This document shows, piece by piece, positions 18,640-26,207 of a stretch of DNA of 44,822 nucleotides. Position 1 is the stretch's first letter, and each line of letters begins with the position of its first letter. Source of the DNA: Rhodospirillaceae bacterium (GTDB lineage Bacteria > Pseudomonadota > Alphaproteobacteria > CACIAM-22H2); contig SHVT01000004.1 of NCBI GenBank assembly GCA_009694125.1, positions 1 to 44,822 on the forward strand, written 5' to 3'. The notes beneath the pieces are model-generated. The model ran no database searches and was not told the DNA's origin. It worked only from the letters and a program-made list of their open reading frames with translations. The translations under genes and the position numbers were made by a program.

Positions 18640-19101
18640 CTTGGCGCGCCAGGGAACGCCATTCGTTTTATTTGCGGAGCCGAAATTTTATTACTGCGCG
18701 CTCTTTAAGAGCGGTCAACAACAATAATGTAATACTTGAACAATGCGAGCTTACAAACCGCACGAGACGATTACGAGCCGGGGATTGTAGTGGGGGGCCG
18801 CAGGCAATTTCAACCATATTTTGTTGATGTGATTGGTTGTGCCCACTATATGTAGACAAAGTCATGACAATCCAATGACATGGCCCAAGGGCTTGGCGAT
18901 CAGGCTGAAATCTGACCGGGTTCGAGAATAATTTTTCGTGTAATAACAGTGCTGTATTCCAATATCCTCGATTATGTTGGCAACAAAGGCATGGTTGCTC
19001 CTTGGGCGAAGGAAGCCTGGACATGCGTTGGGCTGGATGGAAGTGCCGGCCGGTGTATAGTCCGCTCAAGCGGCCCTTCTTGAGGGGGATTTCGGAAGAT
19101 C
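18640..19101. other. AT-rich intergenic stretch without a convincing gene
   Basis: This interval between the nrdJ regulatory region and NDUFA12 is visibly AT-richer than its surroundings and carries no recognisable protein. The 133-codon minus ORF (18668-19069) has no family features. I see a possible plus-strand promoter, a short hairpin (CTCTTTAAGAG), and nothing resembling a tRNA or 6S RNA. It may hold a small RNA or a long leader for NDUFA12. Confidence 0.5.
18824..18852 (+). promoter_or_regulatory. candidate sigma-70 promoter
   Basis: TTGATG and TATATG are separated by 17 bases. It points towards NDUFA12, whose start is about 250 bases downstream. Assigned by eye only, and hexamers of this quality occur by chance in AT-rich DNA. 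Confidence 0.35.
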
Positions 19102-19455
19102 ATGACGATTGGTACGCGGCTTCTTACCTGGTTCGAGGGCGAACTTGTCGGCTCGGACAGCCTCGGCAATATCTATTATCGCTCGCGGCGGAGCCGTCGC
19201 AACGGGCGGGAAAAACGCTGGGTCATCTACAAGGGCCAGGCCGAAGCCTCGATGGTGCCGCCGGAGTGGAATGGCTGGCTTCGCCACACATTCGCCGAAC
19301 CGCCCCTTGGCGATCGCCTGGTTCATGCCTGGCAGAAGCCGCATCAGCCGAACCTGACCGGCACGCCGCAGGCCTATCGACCGCCCGGTCACCTGTTGGC
19401 GGGTGGCCAGCGGCAGAAGGCGACCGGCGACTACGAACCCTGGCGGCCGGTTTGA
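19102..19455 (+). CDS. complex I accessory subunit NDUFA12 (B17.2-like)
   Basis: NDUFA12 is an accessory subunit of NADH:ubiquinone oxidoreductase, shared by mitochondria and Alphaproteobacteria. The 117-residue protein has LVGSDSLGNIYYRSRR, RRWVIYKGQAEASMVPPEWNGWLRHT and the C-terminal segment ATGDYEPWRPV, all of which match this family closely. It probably binds the junction of the matrix-facing and membrane arms. It lies 119 bases upstream of mlaD on the same strand. The start has only a weak AGG-type Shine-Dalgarno. Confidence 0.93.
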   Translation: MTIGTRLLTWFEGELVGSDSLGNIYYRSRRSRRNGREKRWVIYKGQAEASMVPPEWNGWLRHTFAEPPLGDRLVHAWQKPHQPNLTGTPQAYRPPGHLLAGGQRQKATGDYEPWRPV

Positions 19456-19574
19456 AATCTCGCCGTTCGCGTCGTTGGTTGAAGCCGGCTTATTTCAATA
19501 CATGATACTCATTGGCCAGTTCCCGACCGCCCGGCGCCGTGTTGGCGCGGCCGGTGCGGCAGCGGAGTGATCGA

Positions 19575-20075
19575 ATGGAAAAAAATCTCGTCGAAACCCT
19601 GCTCGGCGCCGTGGTCCTGGTTGTGGCTGGGCTGTTTTTGTCCTTCGCCTACACCAGCACGAGCTTAACCGCGAGCGGCGGCTATGATGTCCTCGCCCGG
19701 TTCGAGCGCATCGACGGCATCAATGTCGGGAGCGACGTGAAACTCAGCGGCATCAAGGTCGGCACCGTCGTCGAGCAAAAGCTGGATCACGACACCTTCA
19801 TGGCCGTCATCCGCATGAACATCGATCCCGCCGTTAAGCTGCCCACGGACACTGTCGCCCAGATCACTTCCGAAGGGTTGTTGGGCGGCCAGTATCTGGC
19901 GCTGGTTCCGGGTGGCGACGATCGCAACATCGGGCCCGGGGGCGAGATCAAATACACGCAAGCGCCGATCAATCTGATGTCGCTGCTCGGCAAGTTTATC
20001 TTCAGCGCCGCTGAGAACTCTGGCACCAAGCCAAGCGAGGGCGCCAAGCCGGGGGGCAAGGGGCCGGCCAATTAA
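19575..20075 (+). CDS. mlaD: outer-membrane lipid asymmetry protein MlaD (MCE domain)
   Basis: MlaD is the periplasmic, inner-membrane-anchored MCE-domain subunit of the Mla phospholipid transporter. The 166-residue protein has one N-terminal membrane helix (LVETLLGAVVLVVAGLFLSFAY). The MCE domain follows (YDVLARFERIDGINVGSDVKLSGIKVGTV, then LPTDTVAQITSEGLLGGQYLALVPG). The start at 19575 (MEKNLVETLLG) has GGAGTGA upstream. No mlaE or mlaF gene is adjacent; they must lie elsewhere. The TAA stop overlaps the putative start of the next gene. Confidence 0.92.
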   Translation: MEKNLVETLLGAVVLVVAGLFLSFAYTSTSLTASGGYDVLARFERIDGINVGSDVKLSGIKVGTVVEQKLDHDTFMAVIRMNIDPAVKLPTDTVAQITSEGLLGGQYLALVPGGDDRNIGPGGEIKYTQAPINLMSLLGKFIFSAAENSGTKPSEGAKPGGKGPAN

Positions 20076-20850
20076 CGCCGCCGCACCCGCCAGTGGACAG
20101 GACTGGGATCCGGAACGATACGCCCGCAATGCCCGCTTCGTCAGCACACTCGGCGAGGACCTGCTTGCGCTTCTCGATCCGCGGCCGGGCGAACGCATCC
20201 TCGATCTCGGCTGCGGGGATGGCGCGCTGACGGCCAAAATCGCGACCGCCGGCGCCGATGTCCTTGGCATCGACGCCAGTGCCGCCCAGATCGCCGCGGC
20301 CCGGCGCCTGGGCGTGAAGGCACGGACCGCGGACGCGCAAGCCTTGTCCTTCGATCCCGAATTCGACGCGGTGTTCTCGAACGCGGCCCTGCATTGGATG
20401 AAACAGCCCGACGCGGTTATTGCCGGTATTCGACGGGCGTTGCGGCCGGGCGGCCGCTTCGTCGCCGAGATGGGCGGGCATGGCAATGTCGGGGCGGTCA
20501 GAACGGCGCTGGGCACCGCGCTCGCGCGCCGCGGCATCGACGCGGGGCTGCACGATCCTTGGTATTTCCCCACCGTCGAGGATTATCGAACCCGCCTCCA
20601 GAGAGGTGGGTTCCTGGTCGAGACGATGTCGCATTTCGCGCGGCCGACGGTGCTTCCCGGCACGATGGTCGACTGGTTGGAAACCTTCGCCGGGGCTTTT
20701 CTCGCGGCGGTTGGTCCCAGCGAAAGGCGGGCGGTCCTCGCCGAAACCGCGGCCGAACTGGAACCCCACCAGAAGAACGCCGACGGGGCATGGTGGGTCG
20801 ATTATGTGCGGTTGCGCTTTCGCGCGGTCAAACCGGCCGGTGGTTCGTGA
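20071..20850 (+). CDS. class I SAM-dependent methyltransferase, probable ATT start
   Basis: The frame contains a Rossmann-type methyltransferase: QDWDPERYARNARFVSTLGEDLLALLDPRPGERILDLGCGDGALTAKIA, with SAM motif DLGCGDG, then GADVLGIDASAAQI and the HWMKQPDAVIAGIRRALRPGGRFVAEMGG segment. No ATG, GTG or TTG exists between the preceding in-frame TGA and the conserved N-terminus. The best start is ATT at 20071, which overlaps the mlaD stop (ATTAA) and has AAGGGG seven bases upstream. The track's GTG at 20314 would remove the SAM site. From ATT the product has 259 residues. Its stop overlaps the next start as ATGA. Substrate is unknown. Confidence 0.8.
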   Translation: MNAAAPASGQDWDPERYARNARFVSTLGEDLLALLDPRPGERILDLGCGDGALTAKIATAGADVLGIDASAAQIAAARRLGVKARTADAQALSFDPEFDAVFSNAALHWMKQPDAVIAGIRRALRPGGRFVAEMGGHGNVGAVRTALGTALARRGIDAGLHDPWYFPTVEDYRTRLQRGGFLVETMSHFARPTVLPGTMVDWLETFAGAFLAAVGPSERRAVLAETAAELEPHQKNADGAWWVDYVRLRFRAVKPAGGS

Positions 20851-21236
20851 TGCGCCTCGCCGCGGTTCTGGCCCTTCTCACCGCAATCCCGGCAATGGCG
20901 CAAACGCCGGCGCCGCGTGACATCGCCGTGTTGCGCGGACTGGACAAGATCACCGGCGCGATCTCGACCTTCGAGGCTCCGCTCGAACGTTCGGTGCGTT
21001 TCGGCACCATCGAAATCGTGGTCCGGGCTTGCCGGAAGCGCCCTCCGGAAGAGCCGCCGGAAAGCGCGGCTTTCGTCGAAATCCGTGACGTCCGGCCCAG
21101 CGTGCAATCGCGCACGCTGTTCGCGGGCTGGATGTTCGCGTCAAGTCCGGCCTTGTCGGCGCTGGAACATGCCGTTTACGACGTGTGGGTCATCGACTGC
21201 AAGATCGCCACGCCGGCCCTGCCCAACCGGGGATAG
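20850..21236 (+). CDS. DUF2155-family periplasmic protein
   Basis: This 128-residue protein starts with a signal peptide ([18 protein letters not shown]). It then has [53 protein letters not shown] and [28 protein letters not shown], the hallmarks of DUF2155, which is widespread in Alphaproteobacteria beside aat. The ATG overlaps the methyltransferase stop, so the genes are translationally coupled. The two cysteines (ACRKRP and VIDCK) could form a disulfide. Its 3' end overlaps the convergent aat gene by 61 bases. Function is unknown. Confidence 0.88.
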   Translation: MRLAAVLALLTAIPAMAQTPAPRDIAVLRGLDKITGAISTFEAPLERSVRFGTIEIVVRACRKRPPEEPPESAAFVEIRDVRPSVQSRTLFAGWMFASSPALSALEHAVYDVWVIDCKIATPALPNRG

Positions 21237-21829
21237 AAACGCGCCTTTACCTTCAACGCCGCAGCCAGCCTCTCTCGATATTCCGCGCGCTGAATCTCAA
21301 AGGCGCCGAAGCCGCGCAGATGATCTGTCACGAATTGGGTATCGAGTAGCGTGTAACGGCCGACCCGCAAGCGGGCGACCAGATGGACGAGCGCGACTTT
21401 GCTGGCGTCGCGCACGCGACTGAACATGCTCTCGCCGAAAAACGCCCCGCCAAGTGAAACGCCGTAGAGCCCGCCGACCAGGCGATCGTTCTGCCAGCAC
21501 TCGACGCTGTGGGCGTGGCCGTCGCGGCTGAGCGCGACGTAGAGTTCCCGGATGCGGCCGCTGATCCAGGTCGCTCCCCGGCGCGGCGTGGCCTCGGCGC
21601 AGCCATCGATCACGCCTTCAAAATCGGTATCGCAGCGGATATCGAATACGTTCTGGCGGACGGTGCGGTCTAATCGTCGAGGCGCGTGAAATCCCTCCAG
21701 CGGGATGACGCCGCGTTGTTCGGGATCGACCCAAAAAATCTCGCGGTCGTTGGCGCTCTCGGCCATCGGGAAGAGGCCCATGGCGTAGGCGCGCAAGACC
21801 AATTCGGGCGTGACGTCGATGGTCGTCAT
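21176..21829 (-). CDS. aat: leucyl/phenylalanyl-tRNA--protein transferase Aat
   Basis: Aat adds Leu or Phe from tRNA to proteins with N-terminal Arg or Lys, creating a ClpS-recognised degron. The 217-residue protein has the family signatures [43 protein letters not shown], and [30 protein letters not shown]. It ends with LQSMTHTS, the expected terminus. That confirms that the 61-base overlap with the DUF2155 gene is real. It starts ten bases after the accC stop and is probably the last gene of the aroQ-accB-accC-aat unit. Confidence 0.95.
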   Translation of the reverse strand: MTTIDVTPELVLRAYAMGLFPMAESANDREIFWVDPEQRGVIPLEGFHAPRRLDRTVRQNVFDIRCDTDFEGVIDGCAEATPRRGATWISGRIRELYVALSRDGHAHSVECWQNDRLVGGLYGVSLGGAFFGESMFSRVRDASKVALVHLVARLRVGRYTLLDTQFVTDHLRGFGAFEIQRAEYRERLAAALKVKARFYPRLGRAGVAILQSMTHTS

Positions 21830-21838
21830 CGCGGGCGA

Positions 21839-23182
21839 TCAGGGTTTGAGGCCGACGAAGCGCTCCAGCCAGTGAATATCGTAGTTGCCGTTGATGAAAT
21901 CCGGGGCGCCGGTCAATTTGCGATGCAAGGGGATCGTCGTTTCGATGCCGCCGATGACATATTCCTCGAGCGCGCGCCGCAGCCGCATCAGACATTCGTT
22001 GCGTGTGGCGCCGTGAACGATGAGCTTGCTCACCAGGCTGTCGTAATAATGCGGCACCCTATAGCCGGAATACAGAGCCGAATCGACGCGAACACCGATG
22101 CCGCCCGGCGGGTGGTAATCGGTGATCAGACCGGGCGCCGGCCGGAAGGTTTCCGGGTTCTCGGCGTTGATGCGGCATTCGATTGCGCAGCCATTGACGA
22201 CGATGTTCTCTTGGCGCAGCAGCAGCGGCGCGCCGGCGGCGATGCGGATCTGCTCACGCACGATGTCGAGGCCGTAGGTCATCTCGGTGACGGGATGTTC
22301 GACCTGAAGCCGCGTGTTCATCTCGATGAAGTAGAACTCGCCGTCCTGAAACAGGAACTCGACGGTTCCGGCGTTTACATAGCCGAGCTTGCGGAGGGCC
22401 GTGCAAACCGTCTCGCCCATGGTCTTTCGCTGTTCGGCGTTTAGGGCCGGCGACGGCGACTCTTCCAGGACTTTTTGGTGGGAACGCTGTAGCGAGCAGT
22501 CGCGTTCGCCGAGATGCACGACATTGCCGTGGTTGTCGCCCAGAACCTGAAATTCGATATGCCGCGGATGGCCGAGATATTTTTCGACATAAACCTGGTC
22601 CGATCCGAAATTGGCTTTGGCCTCGGCGCGGGCGAGATGGAAGGCCTCGGGCAGAGCGGCTTTGGTTGCGGCCACGCGCATGCCTTTTCCGCCGCCGCCC
22701 GCCGCCGCCTTGATCAGCACCGGATAGCCGCAGCTATCGGCGACCGCGGAGGCGGCGGCCACGTCGCCGATCGGACCGTCGGAGCCGGGCACAACCGGGA
22801 TACCCAGTTCCTTGGCCATCTTCTTGGCCACGATCTTGTCGCCCATCAGGCGCAGATGTTCCGGCGTCGGCCCGATGAAGGTGAAGCCGTGTTCAACGAC
22901 CATGGCCGCGAAATCGGCGTTTTCGGACAGGAAGCCGTAGCCGGGATGGATGGCATCGGCGTTGGTGATCGTCGCAGCCGACAGAATCGCCGGCACGTTC
23001 AGATAACTGCCGCTCGCCGGGGGCGGACCGATACAAACTGATTCATCAGCCAGCCGAACATGCATGGCGTCGGAATCGGCGGTGGAATGAACCGCGACGG
23101 TCTGGATGCCCAATTCGCGGCACGCGCGGTGGATGCGGAGCGCGATTTCCCCGCGATTGGCAATCAGAACCTTTTCGAACAT
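21839..23182 (-). CDS. accC: acetyl-CoA carboxylase biotin carboxylase subunit AccC
   Basis: AccC carboxylates the biotin of AccB using ATP and bicarbonate, the first half-reaction of fatty-acid synthesis. The 447-residue protein begins with MFEKVLIANRGEIALRIHRACRELG. It has the ATP-grasp Gly-rich loop (KAAAGGGGKGMRV), ERDCSLQRSHQKVLEESPSP and FIEMNTRLQVEHPVTE. All domains of the family are present at full length. It follows accB by 19 bases. Confidence 0.97.
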   Translation of the reverse strand: MFEKVLIANRGEIALRIHRACRELGIQTVAVHSTADSDAMHVRLADESVCIGPPPASGSYLNVPAILSAATITNADAIHPGYGFLSENADFAAMVVEHGFTFIGPTPEHLRLMGDKIVAKKMAKELGIPVVPGSDGPIGDVAAASAVADSCGYPVLIKAAAGGGGKGMRVAATKAALPEAFHLARAEAKANFGSDQVYVEKYLGHPRHIEFQVLGDNHGNVVHLGERDCSLQRSHQKVLEESPSPALNAEQRKTMGETVCTALRKLGYVNAGTVEFLFQDGEFYFIEMNTRLQVEHPVTEMTYGLDIVREQIRIAAGAPLLLRQENIVVNGCAIECRINAENPETFRPAPGLITDYHPPGGIGVRVDSALYSGYRVPHYYDSLVSKLIVHGATRNECLMRLRRALEEYVIGGIETTIPLHRKLTGAPDFINGNYDIHWLERFVGLKP

Positions 23183-23201
23183 CGTGGTGCTGTCGCGGTG
23201 C

Positions 23202-23630
23202 CTATTCGACGATCAGCAGCGGTTCGCCGTATTCCACCGGGGCGCCGTTGCCGACCAGGATGCGCGACACGGTTCCCGCTCGCGTCGCACGAATTGGGTT
23301 CATGACCTTCATCGCCTCGATGATCAACAAGGTCTGATCGACCTTGACTTTGTCGCCCACCGAAATGAAGGGCGGGGCTCCCGGTTCGGACGAGAAATAG
23401 ACCGTACCGACCATCGGAGAAACGACGGTCCCGGTATGCGCGGCAACATCCGCCACGGGGACGTCGATGGGAACGCTCACGGGAAAGGCCGAAGGGGCCG
23501 GAGGCGCCACAAATCGCGCCAAACGAAGGCGGCGGGTGCCTTCGGCGAATTCGATCTCGGCGAGTTCGGTTTCGCGCAGGAGTTCGGCGAGGCGACGTAT
23601 GAGGTCGGGATCGATGTCGAAATTCTTCAC
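23202..23630 (-). CDS. accB: acetyl-CoA carboxylase biotin carboxyl carrier protein AccB
   Basis: AccB carries the biotin that shuttles carbon dioxide from AccC to the carboxyltransferase. The start is GTG at 23630 (VKNFDIDPDLIRRLAELLRETELAEIEF), overlapping the aroQ stop as GTGA. The track's 23708 start lies inside aroQ in another frame. The 142-residue protein has an N-terminal helical region, an Ala/Pro-rich linker, and a biotinyl domain with IIEAMKVMNPI, in which the Lys is biotinylated. The gene order aroQ-accB-accC is common in Alphaproteobacteria. Confidence 0.95.
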   Translation of the reverse strand: MKNFDIDPDLIRRLAELLRETELAEIEFAEGTRRLRLARFVAPPAPSAFPVSVPIDVPVADVAAHTGTVVSPMVGTVYFSSEPGAPPFISVGDKVKVDQTLLIIEAMKVMNPIRATRAGTVSRILVGNGAPVEYGEPLLIVE

Positions 23631-24088
23631 GGCTGCCTGTCGTCGGTTGAGAGGATTCTGGCCATGGCGTCCAGCGCTAGCAGATAGCCCTGTCCGCCGA
23701 AACCGCAAATGACGCCCCTGGCCGCTTCGCTGATCATCGAGTGCCGGCGAAATCTCTCGCGCCGGAAAATGTTGGACAGATGCACTTCCACGACCGGGAG
23801 TTCCGCCGTCAAGACAGCGTCAAGGATGGCGATGGAGGTATGGGTGTAGGCCCCGGCGTTGATAATGAGTCCGTCGGCGGTGCCGCGCGCCTCCTGAATC
23901 CAGGTCACGATCTCGCCTTCGCCGTTGCTTTGTCGGAAATCGACGTCCAGCGAAAGCGCTGCCGCGCGCTCGCGGCATGCGGCCTCGATGTCGCCAAGCG
24001 TCTCCCAGCCATACAGCTCCGGTTGACGGACACCGAGCATGTTTAGGTTGGGACCGTTCAGGATAAGAATGGCAGCACGCGTCGGCAC
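23627..24088 (-). CDS. aroQ: type II 3-dehydroquinate dehydratase AroQ
   Basis: AroQ converts 3-dehydroquinate to 3-dehydroshikimate in the shikimate pathway. The 153-residue protein has ILNGPNLNMLGVRQPELYG with the catalytic Tyr, the FRQSNGEGEIVTWI segment, and INAGAYTHTSIAILDAV, VEVHLSNIFRRERFRRHS and GVICGFGGQGYLLAL. The start is GTG (24088) preceded by GAGGGG. It is the first gene of the minus-strand unit and is divergent from the decarboxylase gene, so the intergenic region should hold promoters for both. Confidence 0.96.
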   Translation of the reverse strand: MPTRAAILILNGPNLNMLGVRQPELYGWETLGDIEAACRERAAALSLDVDFRQSNGEGEIVTWIQEARGTADGLIINAGAYTHTSIAILDAVLTAELPVVEVHLSNIFRRERFRRHSMISEAARGVICGFGGQGYLLALDAMARILSTDDRQP

Positions 24089-24192
24089 GATGCCCCTCGT
24101 GGCGGGGTGAAAATTGCTCGCGGCTCGGATGAAGAGCGGGCAACGGCGGTTATATCACGGTCCCATAAAAATTGCGGGCGCCGAAATTTTTC

Positions 24193-24220
24193 TTGGCAAC
24201 CGGAAAAATCATTCTATATA
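24193..24220 (+). promoter_or_regulatory. predicted sigma-70 promoter of the decarboxylase gene
   Basis: TTGGCA and TATATA are separated by 16 bases in a locally AT-rich stretch. This would start the transcript near 24228 and leave a leader of about 250 bases before the decarboxylase start. Confidence 0.55.
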
Positions 24221-24227
24221 TCGCGTT

Positions 24228-24476
24228 AGACGCATCCGCACGTGCCCCCGGCCCCTGTGGTTAAGCAACGACGTTAGGCGTCCTTCCCTTGCCGGCCCGT
24301 CGATGAGACGGCCGCTTCGCAGGAGGTAGGCATGCTAGTTGTTTTCGCGGGCGCGGTTGGCGCCACGCCGTTTCAGATTGCTTCGCTTCTCCAATCCGGT
24401 TCCGGGCGATGGCTCTGACCACTCTTAGGTCGAGCCCGAACGCCGCGCGCCACCCTTCATTGGAAACATCGAAGCC
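24228..24476 (+). ncRNA. structured decarboxylase leader, candidate speF-type RNA
   Basis: The roughly 250-base leader lies between the predicted promoter and the ornithine/lysine decarboxylase start. It contains hairpins such as GGCC(C)GTC with GACGGCC (about 24291-24312) and GGCGC with GCGCC (near 24349-24363), plus a 28-codon ORF. An RNA motif called speF was described upstream of ornithine decarboxylase genes in Alphaproteobacteria, and position and size fit. I could not confirm the consensus by eye. The decarboxylase's own Shine-Dalgarno is weak (GGAAA), which would suit control at translation. Confidence 0.5.
24332..24418 (+). CDS. 28-residue leader ORF upstream of the decarboxylase
   Basis: An ATG with AGGAGG five bases upstream, the strongest Shine-Dalgarno noted in this window, opens a 28-codon frame (MLVVFAGAVGATPFQIASLL, then QSGSGRWL) ending in TGA. 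It is too short for the ORF track. The product is hydrophobic at its N-terminus and I recognise no family. It ends 58 bases before the decarboxylase start. By analogy with the enterobacterial SpeFL peptide it could sense polyamine or ornithine, though the sequences are not obviously similar. Confidence 0.45.
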   Translation: MLVVFAGAVGATPFQIASLLQSGSGRWL

Positions 24477-25607
24477 ATGACCCCGAAGATTTCCCGATTT
24501 CTCAGCGAAAAGCGCCCGCCGTCTCCTTGCCTTGTCGTCGATTTGGACGTGATCGCCGAGAACTACCGCCAGCTCCGCAAGGCGCTGCCGCTGGTCCACA
24601 TTTACTATGCGGTGAAGGCCAATCCGGCGCCGGAGATCCTGACCGTGCTGCGCGGCCTCGACTCCAATTTCGACTCGGCCTCTATCTACGAAATCGAGGA
24701 GTGCTTGAAGCTCGGCATTGCGCCGTCGCGGATATCGTTTGGCTCCACGATCAAGAAGCGTGACCACATCGCCCACGCCTTTGGCCATGGAATCGATCTG
24801 TTCGCCTTCGACTGCATCGGTGAACTTGAGAAACTGGCGATCGCGGCACCGGGCGCCCGAGTTTTCTGCCGCATCCTGATGAGCGGCGAGGGCGCCGATT
24901 GGCCGCTGTCACGCAAATTCGGCTGCGAAATCGATATGGCCCGCGACCTCATCCTCAAGGCGCGCGACCTAGGACTCGATCCCCATGGCGTGTCATTTCA
25001 TGTCGGCTCGCAACAGCGCGACCTGAGCCAATGGGACATCGCGCTCGGCAAGACCAAAATGCTGTTCACCGCGCTCAACGACGCCGGGATCGAGCTGCGC
25101 ATGATCAATCTCGGCGGCGGATTTCCGGCGCATTACCGCTCGGCCATCCCCGCGATCGACGCTTACGCCGATGCCATCATGGCGGCGATGACCAAACATT
25201 TCGGCAATGACCTGCCGACCATGCTCGTCGAGCCTGGCCGCGGCATCGCCGGCGATGCCGGAACGATCGAGGCCGAGGTTGTGTTGATCTCGAAGAAGGG
25301 TTATGGCGACGACCGCCGTTGGGTCTATCTCGACATCGGCAAATTCGGCGGCCTGCCCGAAACCATGGGCGAGGCGATCCAGTATCGAATCAAGACGCCG
25401 CGCGATGGCGGGCCGACCGGCCCGGTGATCCTCGCCGGGCCGACCTGCGACGAGGTCGATGTGCTGTACGAGAAGTCCGATTACCGCCTCCCGCTTGACC
25501 TGCAGATCGGCGACCGCGTGCAGATCTTCGCGACCGGCGCTTACACGACGACCTATTCGTCCGTCGGGTTCAACGGGTTTCCACCGCTGCCGGCCTATTA
25601 CATCTGA
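24477..25607 (+). CDS. type III PLP-dependent ornithine/lysine decarboxylase
   Basis: This 376-residue enzyme belongs to the alanine-racemase-fold (fold III) decarboxylases that make putrescine or cadaverine. The PLP Lys47 lies in YYAVKANPAPEIL. The barrel continues with GVSFHVGSQQ and MINLGGGFPAHY, then VEPGRGIAGDAGTIEAEV. The C-terminal domain has GPTCDEVDVLYEK with the catalytic Cys, and ends in the FNGFPPLPAYYI motif typical of ornithine decarboxylase relatives. Specificity for ornithine or lysine cannot be settled from sequence alone. It lies behind a long leader, so it is probably regulated by its product or substrate. Confidence 0.92.
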   Translation: MTPKISRFLSEKRPPSPCLVVDLDVIAENYRQLRKALPLVHIYYAVKANPAPEILTVLRGLDSNFDSASIYEIEECLKLGIAPSRISFGSTIKKRDHIAHAFGHGIDLFAFDCIGELEKLAIAAPGARVFCRILMSGEGADWPLSRKFGCEIDMARDLILKARDLGLDPHGVSFHVGSQQRDLSQWDIALGKTKMLFTALNDAGIELRMINLGGGFPAHYRSAIPAIDAYADAIMAAMTKHFGNDLPTMLVEPGRGIAGDAGTIEAEVVLISKKGYGDDRRWVYLDIGKFGGLPETMGEAIQYRIKTPRDGGPTGPVILAGPTCDEVDVLYEKSDYRLPLDLQIGDRVQIFATGAYTTTYSSVGFNGFPPLPAYYI

Positions 25608-25711
25608 CGGTCGGCGGGCGCCGGGCATCAGGCCGCGCCGCCCGACTTTCAGTGCCCCGCGCCATTGGCTACACTTGTAACCGAGGCCGCATCATCAGGC
25701 CGCGGCCCTAA

Positions 25712-26195
25712 CTACTTCCACGCGATGTCCGCGGGTTTCACGCCCGGCAGCATCCAGATCACCTCGAGCACCGAGGGACAATCGCCATCGCGCATGACAT
25801 TGACGTGTTTGACGATCGAAATGCCGGATTTCGTGCGCTTGAGCACCGAGACTCCGGGCTGCGGGTCGCCGGCCTCGCCTTCAAACCCCATATCTTTGAT
25901 GAAGCTCGTTCCCTTCGCCGAAACGAAACGGGAGGACCAACCGCGCTTCTTGGCGTAGATCGCCTGCGCCTTGGGCTCGTCCGGTCCGACGATGCAGAAC
26001 GATGCTGCCTTCTCCAGGGATTTCCTCATCCCGTTGAACTCATCCCCCCCAAAGCGTACAGTTGGGGCAGGACGTTCCCATGTTGTGGAGGACGACCAGC
26101 AGGTCGCTCTCGCCGAAAAGACCGGAGAGCGGAACCGGCCCCGCAGGTTCACGAAACGTGTAGTCACCGACAATCGTTGAAGTCTTTTTCGGCAT
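25712..26195 (-). pseudogene. DUF899-family thioredoxin-like protein, apparent frameshift in a G7 run
   Basis: The ATG at 26195 opens MPKKTSTIVGDYTFREPAGPVPLSGLFGESDLLVVLHNMGTSCPNCTLWG and then runs into a stop after a run of seven Gs (26044-26050). With six Gs it continues as DEFNGMRKSLEKAASFCIVGPDEPKAQAIYAKKRGWSSRFVSAKGTSFIKDMGFE to the TAG at 25712. The rebuilt product has about 160 residues. The SCPNC motif and the whole layout fit the DUF899 family, whose function is unknown. The ORF track's version (start 26173) reads the first part in the wrong frame. Decay, a sequencing error and slippage-based switching are all possible. Confidence 0.75.
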
Positions 26196-26207
26196 TGTAG
26201 CCCTCCG

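Noticed and set aside
18455-18640. Possible cobalamin riboswitch before the B12-dependent nrdJ
   Set aside because: I looked for the conserved B12-box and did not see it; the NrdR-like sites explain the region better.
18910-18935. tRNA-like T-loop string GGTTCGAGAAT
   Set aside because: No matching acceptor, anticodon or D-arm around it.
18668-19069. 133-codon minus ORF in the AT-rich interval
   Set aside because: No recognisable domain, unusual composition, no Shine-Dalgarno.
25627-25707. Direct repeat CATCAGGCCGCG and GGCCGC/GCGGCC pairing after the decarboxylase gene
   Set aside because: Only two copies and no T run; it may be a weak convergent transcript end, but this is too little to call.
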